From contig JANYBM010000140.1 of assembly GCA_025361125.1 (NCBI GenBank), positions 1 to 64,000 on the forward strand: a stretch of DNA of 64,000 nucleotides, read 5' to 3'. How positions within the stretch are numbered: the stretch's first letter is position 1; each line of letters opens with the position of its first letter. The position numbers and the translations under genes were made by a program. The notes beneath the pieces were generated by a model, which was given only the letters and a program-made list of their open reading frames with translations, was not told the origin of the DNA and made no database searches. Source of the stretch: Holophagaceae bacterium (GTDB taxonomy: Bacteria; Acidobacteriota; Holophagae; Holophagales; Holophagaceae). Positions 33,951-42,256 of the stretch are shown one piece after another.

Positions 33951-34964
33951 TCAGTTTAACCCAGCCAAGGAAGCTGGGCGAATGCTTGAGGGATGCAGGC
34001 ACCATTGCAAAGGTTCATCTTTGCGCGGATCCAAGGCCCAATGACCAAAGCTGTGGTGTCTCCCATGCCCCGCCAGATGATGCACTACCCAGCCACTGAG
34101 ATCCCTCAGCAGCGCGGCTTCCCGCGTCCAATCCAGGTGGCGGAAGGCTGCCTCCAGCACCCAGCGAAGCTCGTCTTCACGCCAGGCTTCAGCCCGCAAC
34201 CACACCGCAGCCTGAGCGCCATCGTCCAGATTCCAGCGTGGGCCGTGCCAGGCCTCGATCATGCGATCCCGCAGTTCGCTCAACTCACGCACCTGCAAGT
34301 GCGTCTCCCAAAGGTGCTGATCCAACGACGGGGATTCCTGCCGCAAAGTTGGGAGCAAAGCGCGCCAGCGGTTACGGGGGGTAAAACCTTCAAGATTGCT
34401 GGCGTCCTCGCGCCAGGGAAGACCCTCGCTCCGCAGGTATTCGCGGAGTTCTTCACGCCGAACCTCGATGAGAGGAGACCAGCGGTGGCTCTGGCGGACA
34501 GGCAGCGGCATCAGCGAACCCACGCCCCCGCCCCGGCTGAGCCGTAGAAACACTGTTTCGGTGTGATCTTCAAGGGTGTGGCCCGTAGCGATGAGATCGG
34601 CTCCGCAGGAGACAGCTTCCCGCCGTAGCCAGGCCCAGCGCAAATCCCGGGCAGCAGTCTCCAGGCCCATGCGCTGCTGGTTCGCGTGGGCCACGACATC
34701 GAGACGAGCTTCCGCCAGATCCAGATCGAAGTGTCGCGCCAATTCCCTGACAAAGTGCGAATCTTCGTGAGCTTCCACCCGCAGTTGGTGATCCGCGTGG
34801 GCCATGGATAATTCCAAGCCTAAGCTCCCACGAAGTGAAAAGAGCAGCGACAACAGGGCCGTGGAATCGCCGCCACCAGAACAGGCCACCACCACGCGGC
34901 GATTACCCAAGGCATCACCTCGATGACGGATGCGAGAAAGCAATGTCGCTTCGAAACGGTTCAC
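33951..34964 (-). CDS. tilS: tRNA(Ile)-lysidine synthase
   Basis: Modifies C34 of the CAU-anticodon tRNA-Ile to lysidine so that it reads AUA. 337 aa, the short form of the family. The PP-loop ATP motif is ACSGGGDSTALL (residues 29-34 core), followed by HADHQLRVEAHEDSHFV, GLETAARDLRW and TGHTLEDHTETVFLRLSRG, the family signature. The C-terminal substrate domain (from about 220) is reduced compared with the longer E. coli enzyme. The tilS-ftsH pair is a classic conserved neighbourhood; here ftsH follows by ~50 bp. Confidence 0.93.
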   Translation of the reverse strand: MNRFEATLLSRIRHRGDALGNRRVVVACSGGGDSTALLSLLFSLRGSLGLELSMAHADHQLRVEAHEDSHFVRELARHFDLDLAEARLDVVAHANQQRMGLETAARDLRWAWLRREAVSCGADLIATGHTLEDHTETVFLRLSRGGGVGSLMPLPVRQSHRWSPLIEVRREELREYLRSEGLPWREDASNLEGFTPRNRWRALLPTLRQESPSLDQHLWETHLQVRELSELRDRMIEAWHGPRWNLDDGAQAAVWLRAEAWREDELRWVLEAAFRHLDWTREAALLRDLSGWVVHHLAGHGRHHSFGHWALDPRKDEPLQWCLHPSSIRPASLAGLN

Positions 34965-34983
34965 AATTTATTTCCTGAGCTCT

Positions 34984-35691
34984 TTATTTCAACTGCTCAA
35001 GCAGGTCCAAAAGAGACTGGGGCACGGGTTTTTCGCACCAGAGCGCTTCGGCCCATTCACAGAGAAGAAACGATGCGTAGTGCATGGCACGTCCTTCCAC
35101 GCCGCGCCGAAAGGCTGGATGGGCGATACGTGTGGACGCTTCCGGGTCTGCAGAAAACTGGCTTCCGAATGCGTCGAAGGCCTGCATACGGGTGGTCCAA
35201 ACCTCACTCACATCCAGCACGAGATCGGGCCGACCTGGATTCTCACCCGCCATCCAGGCAATGGCTTTGGGACGCCAGGGATCGCCTTGACAGGGATAGT
35301 TCAAGAGGCCTGCGTAATAGGCCGCTTCACGACCCAGACGAAAAGCCCGCCGATGATCCGGGTGGCGATCCTCGGGAGCCGGCAGGATCAATACCATTGG
35401 CCTGAGCTCCCTTAGTTTTGTCATGAGCAGAAGGCGATAGCTCTCGTCTTCGGAAAACCGCCCGTCTGGAAAGCCCAAATCGTGGCGTTCAACGCCAAGA
35501 ATCTTGGCCGAAGCCGCAGCTTCAACACGGCGAGTTTCCGCGGTCCCACGGGTGCCTAAATCACCACGGGTGAGATCCAGGATTCCCGCCCGCAGTCCAC
35601 GTCGGGAAGCCAGTGCAAGCAATCCGCCCACATGGACTTCAGCGTCGTCTGGGTGTGCACCGATGACGAGCAGATCAAGGCTTTCGCTCAC
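34984..35691 (-). CDS. bshB1: Bacillithiol deacetylase BshB1 (LmbE family)
   Basis: Removes acetyl from GlcNAc-malate in bacillithiol synthesis. 235 aa, PIG-L/LmbE fold. The zinc motif GAHPDDAEVHVGG (H13, D15-D16) and the second ligand region EDRHPDHRRA are intact; LTRGDLGTRGTAETRRVEA is the substrate loop conserved in BshB1. Its ATG overlaps the stop of the bshC-like gene by 4 nt, strong support for bacillithiol rather than mycothiol or PIG-L function. bshA is not in the window. Confidence 0.9.
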   Translation of the reverse strand: MSESLDLLVIGAHPDDAEVHVGGLLALASRRGLRAGILDLTRGDLGTRGTAETRRVEAAASAKILGVERHDLGFPDGRFSEDESYRLLLMTKLRELRPMVLILPAPEDRHPDHRRAFRLGREAAYYAGLLNYPCQGDPWRPKAIAWMAGENPGRPDLVLDVSEVWTTRMQAFDAFGSQFSADPEASTRIAHPAFRRGVEGRAMHYASFLLCEWAEALWCEKPVPQSLLDLLEQLK

Positions 35692-36887
35692 GCTTCCTCC
35701 ACCAGGACCAGGCTCCTATTGCCATCCATGTTTGCCAATATTTTTTGGAGTACCTTTTCATCCCGCAGCCAGTAAATACCCGGCAGCACGCGCTCCTGGG
35801 CCTTGCCAAAGGGAAATAGCTGCTGGCGGAGACGCTCTGGATCCATGTTGAATTCATGGGTCGCACGGTCCCGCAACCATCTCCGATCCAGCCGTTCGAG
35901 GCGATGCCGCGCGCGATCCAATTCTTTTGTGAAGCGAGCGCCGAGGGTGGGTCCCCAGGCCAAATCTGGCGAGGCTGCTTCCAACCGTTGGGAGGGAAAG
36001 GTACCTTCATTGCCTGAAAAAGTCTGCCAACAACCATCTCGAAGCGTATTCAAATCTGAAAGGTGTTCCGCCTTCAGTCTGCAACCTGTTGGCAAAACAA
36101 ATACGGAAGGCCGGGGAATGATGCGCGGAACTTTGAGCCCCACCAACTCCCACAAAGGCTCCGCTAGTCGCCAATACTCCCGTTCCGAAGGGCCGAGCAC
36201 CGCAGCTTCAACGGGCAGCAGCAGGGATTGCATCAGGGGGCGCAAGGCCGCGCCAGGGCTGAGCCAGTGCTGCCTCGGACACACCTCCTCGCGTTCCAGG
36301 CGCCGACGCAAACCTGTGCGGGGGTCCAGGGCAAACCAGGTGGCTTGCTGACGCGGGTCCAAGGGCAAAGGGGCGCCTTCTGCTTCCAAGCGGGCCGCCG
36401 AGAGCAGGAGCTGCGCCTCCAGATTCAAGCTGCGCCAACGTTCCAGCTCACTTTGAATGGGCTCGCGAAAGGCCGGATTCGTGGGGGAGAAAGGGCGTAG
36501 GCCAAGTTTCCAAAGGGGTTCGCCAAGGCTCAAGGCGTGGCCGCGCAAGGATGGTTCAGAGGGTGTGGGCACCGGGCCCCAGAGCGATTCTGCCTCCTGC
36601 TGCTGCGCCACTCCCCAGGGCAGCCACCCCGTGGCGGTGCCTTCCGGGGCATCGAACCGAAAGCGATGACGCACCAGACGGCCGTTCTCAAGGCCAACAG
36701 AGGCTGCCACCTCGACCCGGTCGTGATCCTCGTCCGCCATCCAGTAGACAGCGTCCATGCCCAACCGCCTTGCCTCCGCCAAGGCTGCCAGCGCCTTGGC
36801 CACGGAAAGCGCAGGCGTCCATCCAGCGCCGATCTGCTGGCCGGTAACGATCACGGGCTTAGGCTCGGCGGTATTCGGTGTTGGCAT
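35688..36887 (-). CDS. bshC: Short BshC-like cysteine-adding enzyme
   Basis: Would ligate Cys to GlcN-malate, the last bacillithiol step. IVTGQQIGAGWTPALSVAKALAAL (about 13-36) and the AVYWMADEDHDRVEVA string (about 46-61) are the nucleotide-binding Rossmann signatures of BshC. The protein is 399 aa against roughly 540 in Bacillus: the ~70-80 residues that normally precede TGQQ are missing, and no start further upstream is available in frame with a ribosome site. The downstream domains are compressed as well. The overlapping bshB1 supports the call. First gene of a nine-gene minus-strand run. Confidence 0.85.
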   Translation of the reverse strand: MPTPNTAEPKPVIVTGQQIGAGWTPALSVAKALAALAEARRLGMDAVYWMADEDHDRVEVAASVGLENGRLVRHRFRFDAPEGTATGWLPWGVAQQQEAESLWGPVPTPSEPSLRGHALSLGEPLWKLGLRPFSPTNPAFREPIQSELERWRSLNLEAQLLLSAARLEAEGAPLPLDPRQQATWFALDPRTGLRRRLEREEVCPRQHWLSPGAALRPLMQSLLLPVEAAVLGPSEREYWRLAEPLWELVGLKVPRIIPRPSVFVLPTGCRLKAEHLSDLNTLRDGCWQTFSGNEGTFPSQRLEAASPDLAWGPTLGARFTKELDRARHRLERLDRRWLRDRATHEFNMDPERLRQQLFPFGKAQERVLPGIYWLRDEKVLQKILANMDGNRSLVLVEEA

Positions 36888-37062
36888 CTTCGAAGTCTAA
36901 GCCGTTGCGACAAAATTACTAAGTGAGTCTTGCTCTCGCGTTGGAATTCGGATTCAAGCCAAGGCCGGGCCACCCGTCCTAAGTCAAAGGACTCTCCATG
37001 TGGCCTTAGGGTACTGGTCTCAAGGCCTAGCCCACGCCACACGCCCGCTCAAGGCCTATCGC

Positions 37063-37091
37063 TCGACAATCCCCGTATTCCGCCATAAGGT
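37063..37091 (+). promoter_or_regulatory. Candidate promoter for the M23 peptidase/bactofilin pair
   Basis: TCGACA (-35, 5/6) and TAAGGT (-10, 4/6) with a 17-nt spacer. Initiation would fall at about 37098, only a few bases before the ATG at 37101, so either the mRNA is near-leaderless or translation begins at the ATG at 37137. Confidence 0.35.
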
Positions 37092-37100
37092 AGACAGGCT

Positions 37101-38108
37101 ATGCCCAACCCTGTCCTTCAGCCTGAAAAATCGGCGATGCAGAACGGCCGCAGGGCCCTTCGGCTCAGTCGGCCCGACTCCAGCCGCTTCATCACCCTGA
37201 TGCTGGTTTTCAGCCACAAAACCTTCCGGTGGTCTGTCTCAAAGAAAGTCTTGTCCTGGCTGGCCGGGGGCATTACGGGGGTCTGGGCCATCGCGGTGAT
37301 CGGTTCGGGCTATGGCTTTTGGGCCACCAAAAAAATCATGAGCTTCGACCGCCTCCAGAAGGAAACCCAGGAACAACAGAACCGGCTTCGGAGCACCCTG
37401 GACCAAGCCGCTGGTCTGGAAGGTGAGATCAACGCCCTGCGTAAGCAGCACGAGGAACTCCTTCATCTGCTGGATCCCAAAATCCCAGCCCCCCGCATTC
37501 CGGCCATGCCTGGTCGCCCCGACAAAGCCCACGCTCAATCCATCGCAGAGCCGAAGGACCCAACAGCATTGAGGCTTAGCCAACTGAAAACAGATATCGA
37601 AAAAAGTGAGTCCGCCGCCCAAGCCATTCGAGCCCAAATGGCTCCCATCATAGATGCGTGGATTCACACCCCCTCCATCCCACCCACCGCTGGTTACTTG
37701 AGTTCCGGATACGGGGTGCGCCTCAACCCCTTCGCGGCTCGGGACGAAGCTGAGGGGGGCTTCGGCTTCCACTCAGGTCTTGATATCACTAACGCCGAGG
37801 GTACCCCGATTCAAGCGACGGCGGATGGAGTTGTGGAAAGCGCAGGGTGGATGGATCGCTACGGTTACGCAGTCATCCTGAAACACAATGAGGAACTTGA
37901 GACAGTTTATGGCCACATGGCCCGGTGGGAGGTTCAACTGGGCCAGACAGTGCACAGGGGCGATATCCTTGGGAAGATGGGCCGAAGCGGTCATGCCACC
38001 GGGGTTCATTTGCATTACGAAGTCCGACTTCGCGGCAAGCCTGTCAATCCCACCCAGTATCTGCGGCTCCAGCGAGAATGGTTGTCCACGCTGGGTGGTC
38101 AGCCTTGA
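37101..38108 (+). CDS. M23 family peptidoglycan endopeptidase, membrane-anchored
   Basis: LytM-type zinc endopeptidase that cuts peptidoglycan cross-bridges in the periplasm. 335 aa. One N-terminal membrane helix (about 52-74), a coiled coil (about 78-125), a Pro-rich linker, then the M23 domain from about 200. Zinc ligands: H224 and D228 in FHSGLDI, and HLHYE (H303/H305) in GVHLHYEV. The active-site set is complete, so it is probably catalytic rather than an EnvC-type activator. The bactofilin gene follows 122 bp later; M23 peptidase and bactofilin together set cell curvature or stalk shape in several bacteria. Confidence 0.9.
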   Translation: MPNPVLQPEKSAMQNGRRALRLSRPDSSRFITLMLVFSHKTFRWSVSKKVLSWLAGGITGVWAIAVIGSGYGFWATKKIMSFDRLQKETQEQQNRLRSTLDQAAGLEGEINALRKQHEELLHLLDPKIPAPRIPAMPGRPDKAHAQSIAEPKDPTALRLSQLKTDIEKSESAAQAIRAQMAPIIDAWIHTPSIPPTAGYLSSGYGVRLNPFAARDEAEGGFGFHSGLDITNAEGTPIQATADGVVESAGWMDRYGYAVILKHNEELETVYGHMARWEVQLGQTVHRGDILGKMGRSGHATGVHLHYEVRLRGKPVNPTQYLRLQREWLSTLGGQP

Positions 38109-38230
38109 TGAACTGGCCGAGACCCCACCACCTGGGACACAGGACTTGATACTTTGGGGCTCCTTTGGCTGATAAACTATCCGGTCACCCCTGAAGGCCC
38201 TGAGATTCCCGCCCTTGCCTGGAGGATTCA

Positions 38231-38806
38231 ATGTTCATCAATAAAACCAAAGCACATTCACCTGTTGTCCACAGCCTCCTGGGCAAGGGCACCCTCTGGA
38301 AGGGTGAGATCCACACGGGTGAGCATTCCCTACGGATCGAAGGCACCCTGGAGGGCACCATCCATAGCGAAGGAGAGGTTACTATCGCGCCTTCAGGCCT
38401 GGTGAACGGCACCATCCACGCCAAGCACATGATCGCCACGGGGAAAGCCAAGGGGGTTTTCAAGATCCTGGAATGCCTAGAGATCCATGGCACCGGATGT
38501 GTCGAAGGTGAGGTAGAGGTGGGTAGCCTGGTGGTGGATGAGGGCGGCACCCTGCAAGGCACCTGCAGCCGCCGCGGTATGAACAAGCCGGAAAACCTGG
38601 CGCACAAACCCGAAGACAAAGTCGAGGCCAAGTCTGAAATAAAGTCCGATAAATCCAAATCCGAGATTAAGAAAAATGGCACCGCCGCGCATGGTCCCGT
38701 GCATGTGACAATCCCACCGCCTAACCATTCCGAACAAAAAAGCCTAGATGAAAATGCAGTTTTGGTGGGCGCTGGGGCCAATGGTAAGGGCAGCGAGCGC
38801 AGTTAG
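38231..38806 (+). CDS. Bactofilin
   Basis: Polymer-forming cytoskeletal protein (DUF583). The beta-helix core is residues ~15-115, made of short repeating rungs (LRIEGTLEGTIHSEGEVTIAPSGLVNGTIHAKHM...VEGEVEVGSLVVDEGGTLQG). The N-terminal tail is short and the C-terminal 75 residues are Lys/Glu/Ser-rich and disordered. It self-assembles without nucleotide and recruits envelope enzymes. GGAGG precedes the ATG. Partner gene: the M23 peptidase just upstream. The stop codon is within a 9-bp repeat array. Confidence 0.92.
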   Translation: MFINKTKAHSPVVHSLLGKGTLWKGEIHTGEHSLRIEGTLEGTIHSEGEVTIAPSGLVNGTIHAKHMIATGKAKGVFKILECLEIHGTGCVEGEVEVGSLVVDEGGTLQGTCSRRGMNKPENLAHKPEDKVEAKSEIKSDKSKSEIKKNGTAAHGPVHVTIPPPNHSEQKSLDENAVLVGAGANGKGSERS

Positions 38807-38843
38807 GGCAGTTAGCCGCAGTTCGGTCAGTTAGGGGTAGTTG
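38799..38843. repeat. Degenerate nonanucleotide tandem array I
   Basis: GCAGTTAGG GCAGTTAGC CGCAGTTCG GTCAGTTAG GGGTAGTTG, five 9-mers. The bactofilin stop codon (38804-38806) is inside. The period differs from the 7-bp arrays. Confidence 0.7.
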
Positions 38844-38844
38844 C

Positions 38845-38871
38845 GGTGTGGCCAGTTTTTTTGGCCAAACC
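38845..38871 (+). terminator. Hairpin with T-rich loop downstream of bactofilin
   Basis: GGT-G-TGGCCA pairs with TGGCCA-A-ACC around a T7-containing loop. No T-tract follows on the plus strand; it could act in either direction between convergent genes. Confidence 0.3.
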
Positions 38872-38961
38872 GTTACATCCCCACCTCGTATCGCAGGCAG
38901 TGCCTGCTCCCACTCGCCGCGCTCATGGACGTGGAGCCCCTATGCCGACGGAACGTATGGC

Positions 38962-40014
38962 CTAGGCAGGAAACAGGCCTGGCATCCATAACCCGGCCTT
39001 TTCGGACAATCCCAAAGATAGGTTCATGTTCTGCACGGCTTGGCCCGCCATCCCTTTCACCAGGTTGTCCAGGGCTGCGAATAGGACCGCACTGCGGCCT
39101 TTTACCGCGATTCCGATCTCACAAAAATTCGTTCCCACCACCGAAGCGATGCGCGGGGAACCATCAACCTGTCGAATGAAGGGTGCGTTCCGGAAAGTTT
39201 TCTTGAATCGTTGCCTCAAGGTGATTTCATCCAGCCTTTCAGGAAGGAGCAACTGTATCGTGGCGAAGATGCCCCGCACCAGCGGAGCGGAATGGGGGAC
39301 AAAGGAGAGTTGGGCGGTGATGTCCAAACCTCGCAGCAAACCCTCCATTTCGGCCTGATGCTGGTGTTCCAGGGCCTTGTAGGCGCGAAAATCGTGGGCG
39401 CGGGTGGGGTGATGGGCCGTCTCTGAAGGCAGAGCACCGGAGCCGCTGGAACCGGTGACTCCGCTCACGGCCACGAAACCCAGGTTGAGACCCCGAAGCG
39501 GCAGCAAGGCCAACTGCACGGCCGTAGCAAAGCATCCTGGATTGGCGATGCGACTGGCTCCCCGCAACTCTGAAGTCTTCCATTCCGGCAATCCGTAGAC
39601 AAAGGCACCAAGCCGATCGGCGTAAGGATGGGGCTTCCCATAAGCGGCTTCGAACACCAAAGCTTCCGACAATCGAAAATCACCGCTGAGATCAATGAGG
39701 GTGACCCGGTCAGCGATGCCTGCAGTTTCCCACTCGGATTCCAAATAGGACAACTGCTTCGCCAGTTCAAAATGCGGCTGTGCCGAAAATACGACAATGG
39801 CGCCTTCCCTGGAAAGGGTTCCCCATTCTATGTCTGCGTAAAATATGTCACCCAAGAATCCCCGAAGATGTGGGTGGGCACTCCAGATCAATTGCCCCGA
39901 GTGGGACTTGGAGACGGACTGTATGGACGCAACGTTTGGATGGCCTATGAGCAGGCGAAGCAGTTCACCGCCACCGTAGCCACCAGCTCCCAGGATGACT
40001 GCGTGGACCTTCAC
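38962..40014 (-). CDS. argC: N-acetyl-gamma-glutamyl-phosphate reductase
   Basis: Third step of arginine synthesis, reducing N-acylglutamyl phosphate to the semialdehyde with NADPH. 350 aa. ILGAGGYGGGELLRLL binds the nucleotide; the catalytic Cys is in RIANPGCFATAVQLALLPL, and the His-rich HHPTRAHDFRAYKALEHQHQAEM region holds the catalytic His. The protein belongs to the ArgC subgroup seen with acyl-citrulline type arginine operons, but that grouping is from memory. It is the last gene of the operon, with its ATG overlapping the P-loop gene by 4 nt. Confidence 0.92.
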   Translation of the reverse strand: MKVHAVILGAGGYGGGELLRLLIGHPNVASIQSVSKSHSGQLIWSAHPHLRGFLGDIFYADIEWGTLSREGAIVVFSAQPHFELAKQLSYLESEWETAGIADRVTLIDLSGDFRLSEALVFEAAYGKPHPYADRLGAFVYGLPEWKTSELRGASRIANPGCFATAVQLALLPLRGLNLGFVAVSGVTGSSGSGALPSETAHHPTRAHDFRAYKALEHQHQAEMEGLLRGLDITAQLSFVPHSAPLVRGIFATIQLLLPERLDEITLRQRFKKTFRNAPFIRQVDGSPRIASVVGTNFCEIGIAVKGRSAVLFAALDNLVKGMAGQAVQNMNLSLGLSEKAGLWMPGLFPA

Positions 40015-41066
40015 GCCTGCACCGCCTTCCGTTTTTCCAAGAGGTCCAGAATGAAATCGCCGAGACCTTGGGCATCATTGCGTGCATTCCTGGCCGGCAA
40101 CCCCAGCGTTTGTTCCACAAAGCGCACCCCCACACGGTTATCCGTCGCGGGTCCGGCGACAAGATCCACTGAGATATCGAAACTCTCCTGCAGGAATTTC
40201 ACGCCCCCAGCAACACCCACTGGATCATTGGCACAAAGCACGAAAGCTGTGGAAAGAGGCCTCAGTTCAGGGTCTGCAAAAATGGCCTGGACACCGTATT
40301 CGCCCATGATGCCATCCCCGGTTTCAGCCACGATGACATCCACTCCGCGGGAAGCTGCCTCTGAAAAAAGCACCTTGGCTGCGGCCGCTGCGTTCACAGC
40401 GTTAGTGGTCACTACCCCCGCATCCGTGAAATCCAAAGCCACCTCGGCACCGTAATCCCGCATCCCGAGAATGTCCCGCATCAAACTCACACCCGTGAGC
40501 TTCAGCCCCCCCACCCGCAAACCAGCGGCGCGGAATCGTCGCACCAAGGCACATGCGGCTGCGGTTTTTCCGGAATTCATGCAGGTACCCGCCACAAAAA
40601 TCACGGGGCAATTGGGCAGCGGACCTCCGCTTTTCAAAGCTCCTTGCTGGATGTTGGCGGGATGCCCCTGCCGCTTCTGGAATTCAGGGTAGACCAAGAC
40701 TTGTCCCAATATTTCGATCTCGAACGGCGGGCCCACATCGGGATTATGGGAAACGCAATGGCCAAATACACCCCCCAGGTTCAAGACATTGAGTTTGTCA
40801 CCAGGTTGCACATTGGAAGGCAGCACGCCCTCGTAGCCATGGAGCGCATTGCGGTGACCCAGGGCCCCCACGATGAGATCCCCATTCTGCAACATGCTCA
40901 TGCGGCCGAATACATCTTCCAATTGGTTGTAGACACTTTTGTCGCCTAGGATCCGTCCAGCCAGAACCGCTCCTGCTTCGGCAGTGATGGCTTCCGTAAG
41001 CGTTACCATCCGGTCCAACCGGAGGTTCCGCGTGACGGATGCGACCTTATCCAGATGAATCCTCAT
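40011..41066 (-). CDS. P-loop NTPase-like protein of unknown role inside the arginine operon
   Basis: 351 aa. The N-terminal ~150 residues are beta-rich and unassigned. Then comes a clear phosphate-binding loop, VAGTCMNSGKTAAACALVRRF (about 158-178), with the downstream VDVIVAETGDGIMGE (acidic residue after a hydrophobic strand) and VLCANDPVGVAGG. This resembles SIMIBI-class folds such as MobB, dethiobiotin synthetase or DUF1611. It overlaps argG upstream and argC downstream by 4 nt each, so it is made in step with arginine enzymes. Not one of the known pathway enzymes. It could be an ATP-dependent ligase, a regulator or an acyl-group handler; I cannot choose. Confidence 0.75.
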   Translation of the reverse strand: MRIHLDKVASVTRNLRLDRMVTLTEAITAEAGAVLAGRILGDKSVYNQLEDVFGRMSMLQNGDLIVGALGHRNALHGYEGVLPSNVQPGDKLNVLNLGGVFGHCVSHNPDVGPPFEIEILGQVLVYPEFQKRQGHPANIQQGALKSGGPLPNCPVIFVAGTCMNSGKTAAACALVRRFRAAGLRVGGLKLTGVSLMRDILGMRDYGAEVALDFTDAGVVTTNAVNAAAAAKVLFSEAASRGVDVIVAETGDGIMGEYGVQAIFADPELRPLSTAFVLCANDPVGVAGGVKFLQESFDISVDLVAGPATDNRVGVRFVEQTLGLPARNARNDAQGLGDFILDLLEKRKAVQA

Positions 41067-42256
41067 GAAGCCTCTCCAGCATTCAACGCAAGCATTTGGG
41101 GAACACCATAGAGCTTGGCGAAACCAGCAGCCTCGGCTCCACTCCAGAGATGATTGGCCTCACCATAGCTGGCAATTTTTGAATTCATCAGCCCAAAGGG
41201 GGAGCGCACCCCATCCACCGAAAAGCAGTGAGGATGCACCGTCAACCGCACGTCTCCGCTCACCTTCGACTGGCTGGATTGCAGGAATGCTTCCAGGTCA
41301 CGCACCAGAGGATCGAAGAACTTGCCTTCATGCAGCAGAGAACCATAAAGATTGCCCATGGATTCCTTCCAGAAAAGTTGCTGGCCGGACAACACCAACT
41401 TTTCCAATTCGCGATGGGCGCCAATGAGCAGGTGGGCTGCCGGAGCCTCGAAACCCACGCGGCCCTTGATGCCAAGAATCGTATCGCCAAGGTGCACACC
41501 GCGCCCGATGCCGTAGGTCTTGCCCAATCGGTTCAGCGCCAGGATGAGTGCCACGGGTTCCATGGCCGAGTCGTTCAAGGCTATCGGAACACCCCGCTTG
41601 AATGCGATCGTAAGTTCGAAGGGGGGCAGCTCGGGTGATACGGCGCCCCCAGGATAGGCCTCTTCCGGCAGCGATGACCATGGATCCAAGGTCTCTGCGC
41701 CGCCTATGCTGGTGCCCCACATGCCTTCATTGATTGAATACAGCAAGGTCTTGGCAGGCACCTCAAAACCCTTGGCCGCAAGAAAGGCAACCTCGTCCGC
41801 TCGGGATAACGCTAAGTCGCGAATGGGAGTGAGAATAGCAAGCTCTGGCGCGAGGCTGCGGAAAGCCACATCGAAGCGCACCTGATCATTGCCGGCACCA
41901 GTGGAACCATGGGCGAGTGCGTTCACACCCATTTCCTTCGCCACCGCCACCACCGCTTGGGCCTGGCAAACCCGCTCCGCGGAGACTGACAAAGGATAGG
42001 CCTGACCCCGTAGTACGTTGCCGTAGATCAGGGTGCGCAAAAAGCCATTGAAAAGTGTATTCCTGGCATCCACGGTTCGGTGCGACACCGCCCCCAGGGC
42101 GGCGCTGGCGGCCCCAATGCGGGCCAATTCTTGAATGGAGAACCCACCCGTATCCACCGTCACAGTGGTCACGGACCAGCCCTGCTCTTTCAGATACAAC
42201 ACACAAAAGGAGGTGTCCAGACCGCCAGAAAAAGCCAATAGCGCCTGCTTAGTCAT
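41063..42256 (-). CDS. argG: Argininosuccinate synthase
   Basis: Joins citrulline and aspartate with ATP. The track starts 30 codons upstream, but GGAGG before the ATG at 42256 places LLAFSGGLDTSFCVLYLKEQG (ATP PP-motif) at the N-terminus as usual; about 397 aa. AHGSTGAGNDQVRFDV and the citrulline/aspartate-binding residues around it follow. Sequence is closer to the short, Xanthomonas/Bacteroides-like group than to E. coli ArgG, to judge by the ALAHGSTGAGNDQVRF context. The start overlaps the argH stop by 8 nt (ATGACTAA), and its own stop overlaps the P-loop gene. Confidence 0.93.
   Translation of the reverse strand: MTKQALLAFSGGLDTSFCVLYLKEQGWSVTTVTVDTGGFSIQELARIGAASAALGAVSHRTVDARNTLFNGFLRTLIYGNVLRGQAYPLSVSAERVCQAQAVVAVAKEMGVNALAHGSTGAGNDQVRFDVAFRSLAPELAILTPIRDLALSRADEVAFLAAKGFEVPAKTLLYSINEGMWGTSIGGAETLDPWSSLPEEAYPGGAVSPELPPFELTIAFKRGVPIALNDSAMEPVALILALNRLGKTYGIGRGVHLGDTILGIKGRVGFEAPAAHLLIGAHRELEKLVLSGQQLFWKESMGNLYGSLLHEGKFFDPLVRDLEAFLQSSQSKVSGDVRLTVHPHCFSVDGVRSPFGLMNSKIASYGEANHLWSGAEAAGFAKLYGVPQMLALNAGEAS

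Noticed and set aside
37239-37772. 177-aa minus-strand frame opposite the M23 gene
   Set aside because: Shadow of a conserved domain on the other strand.
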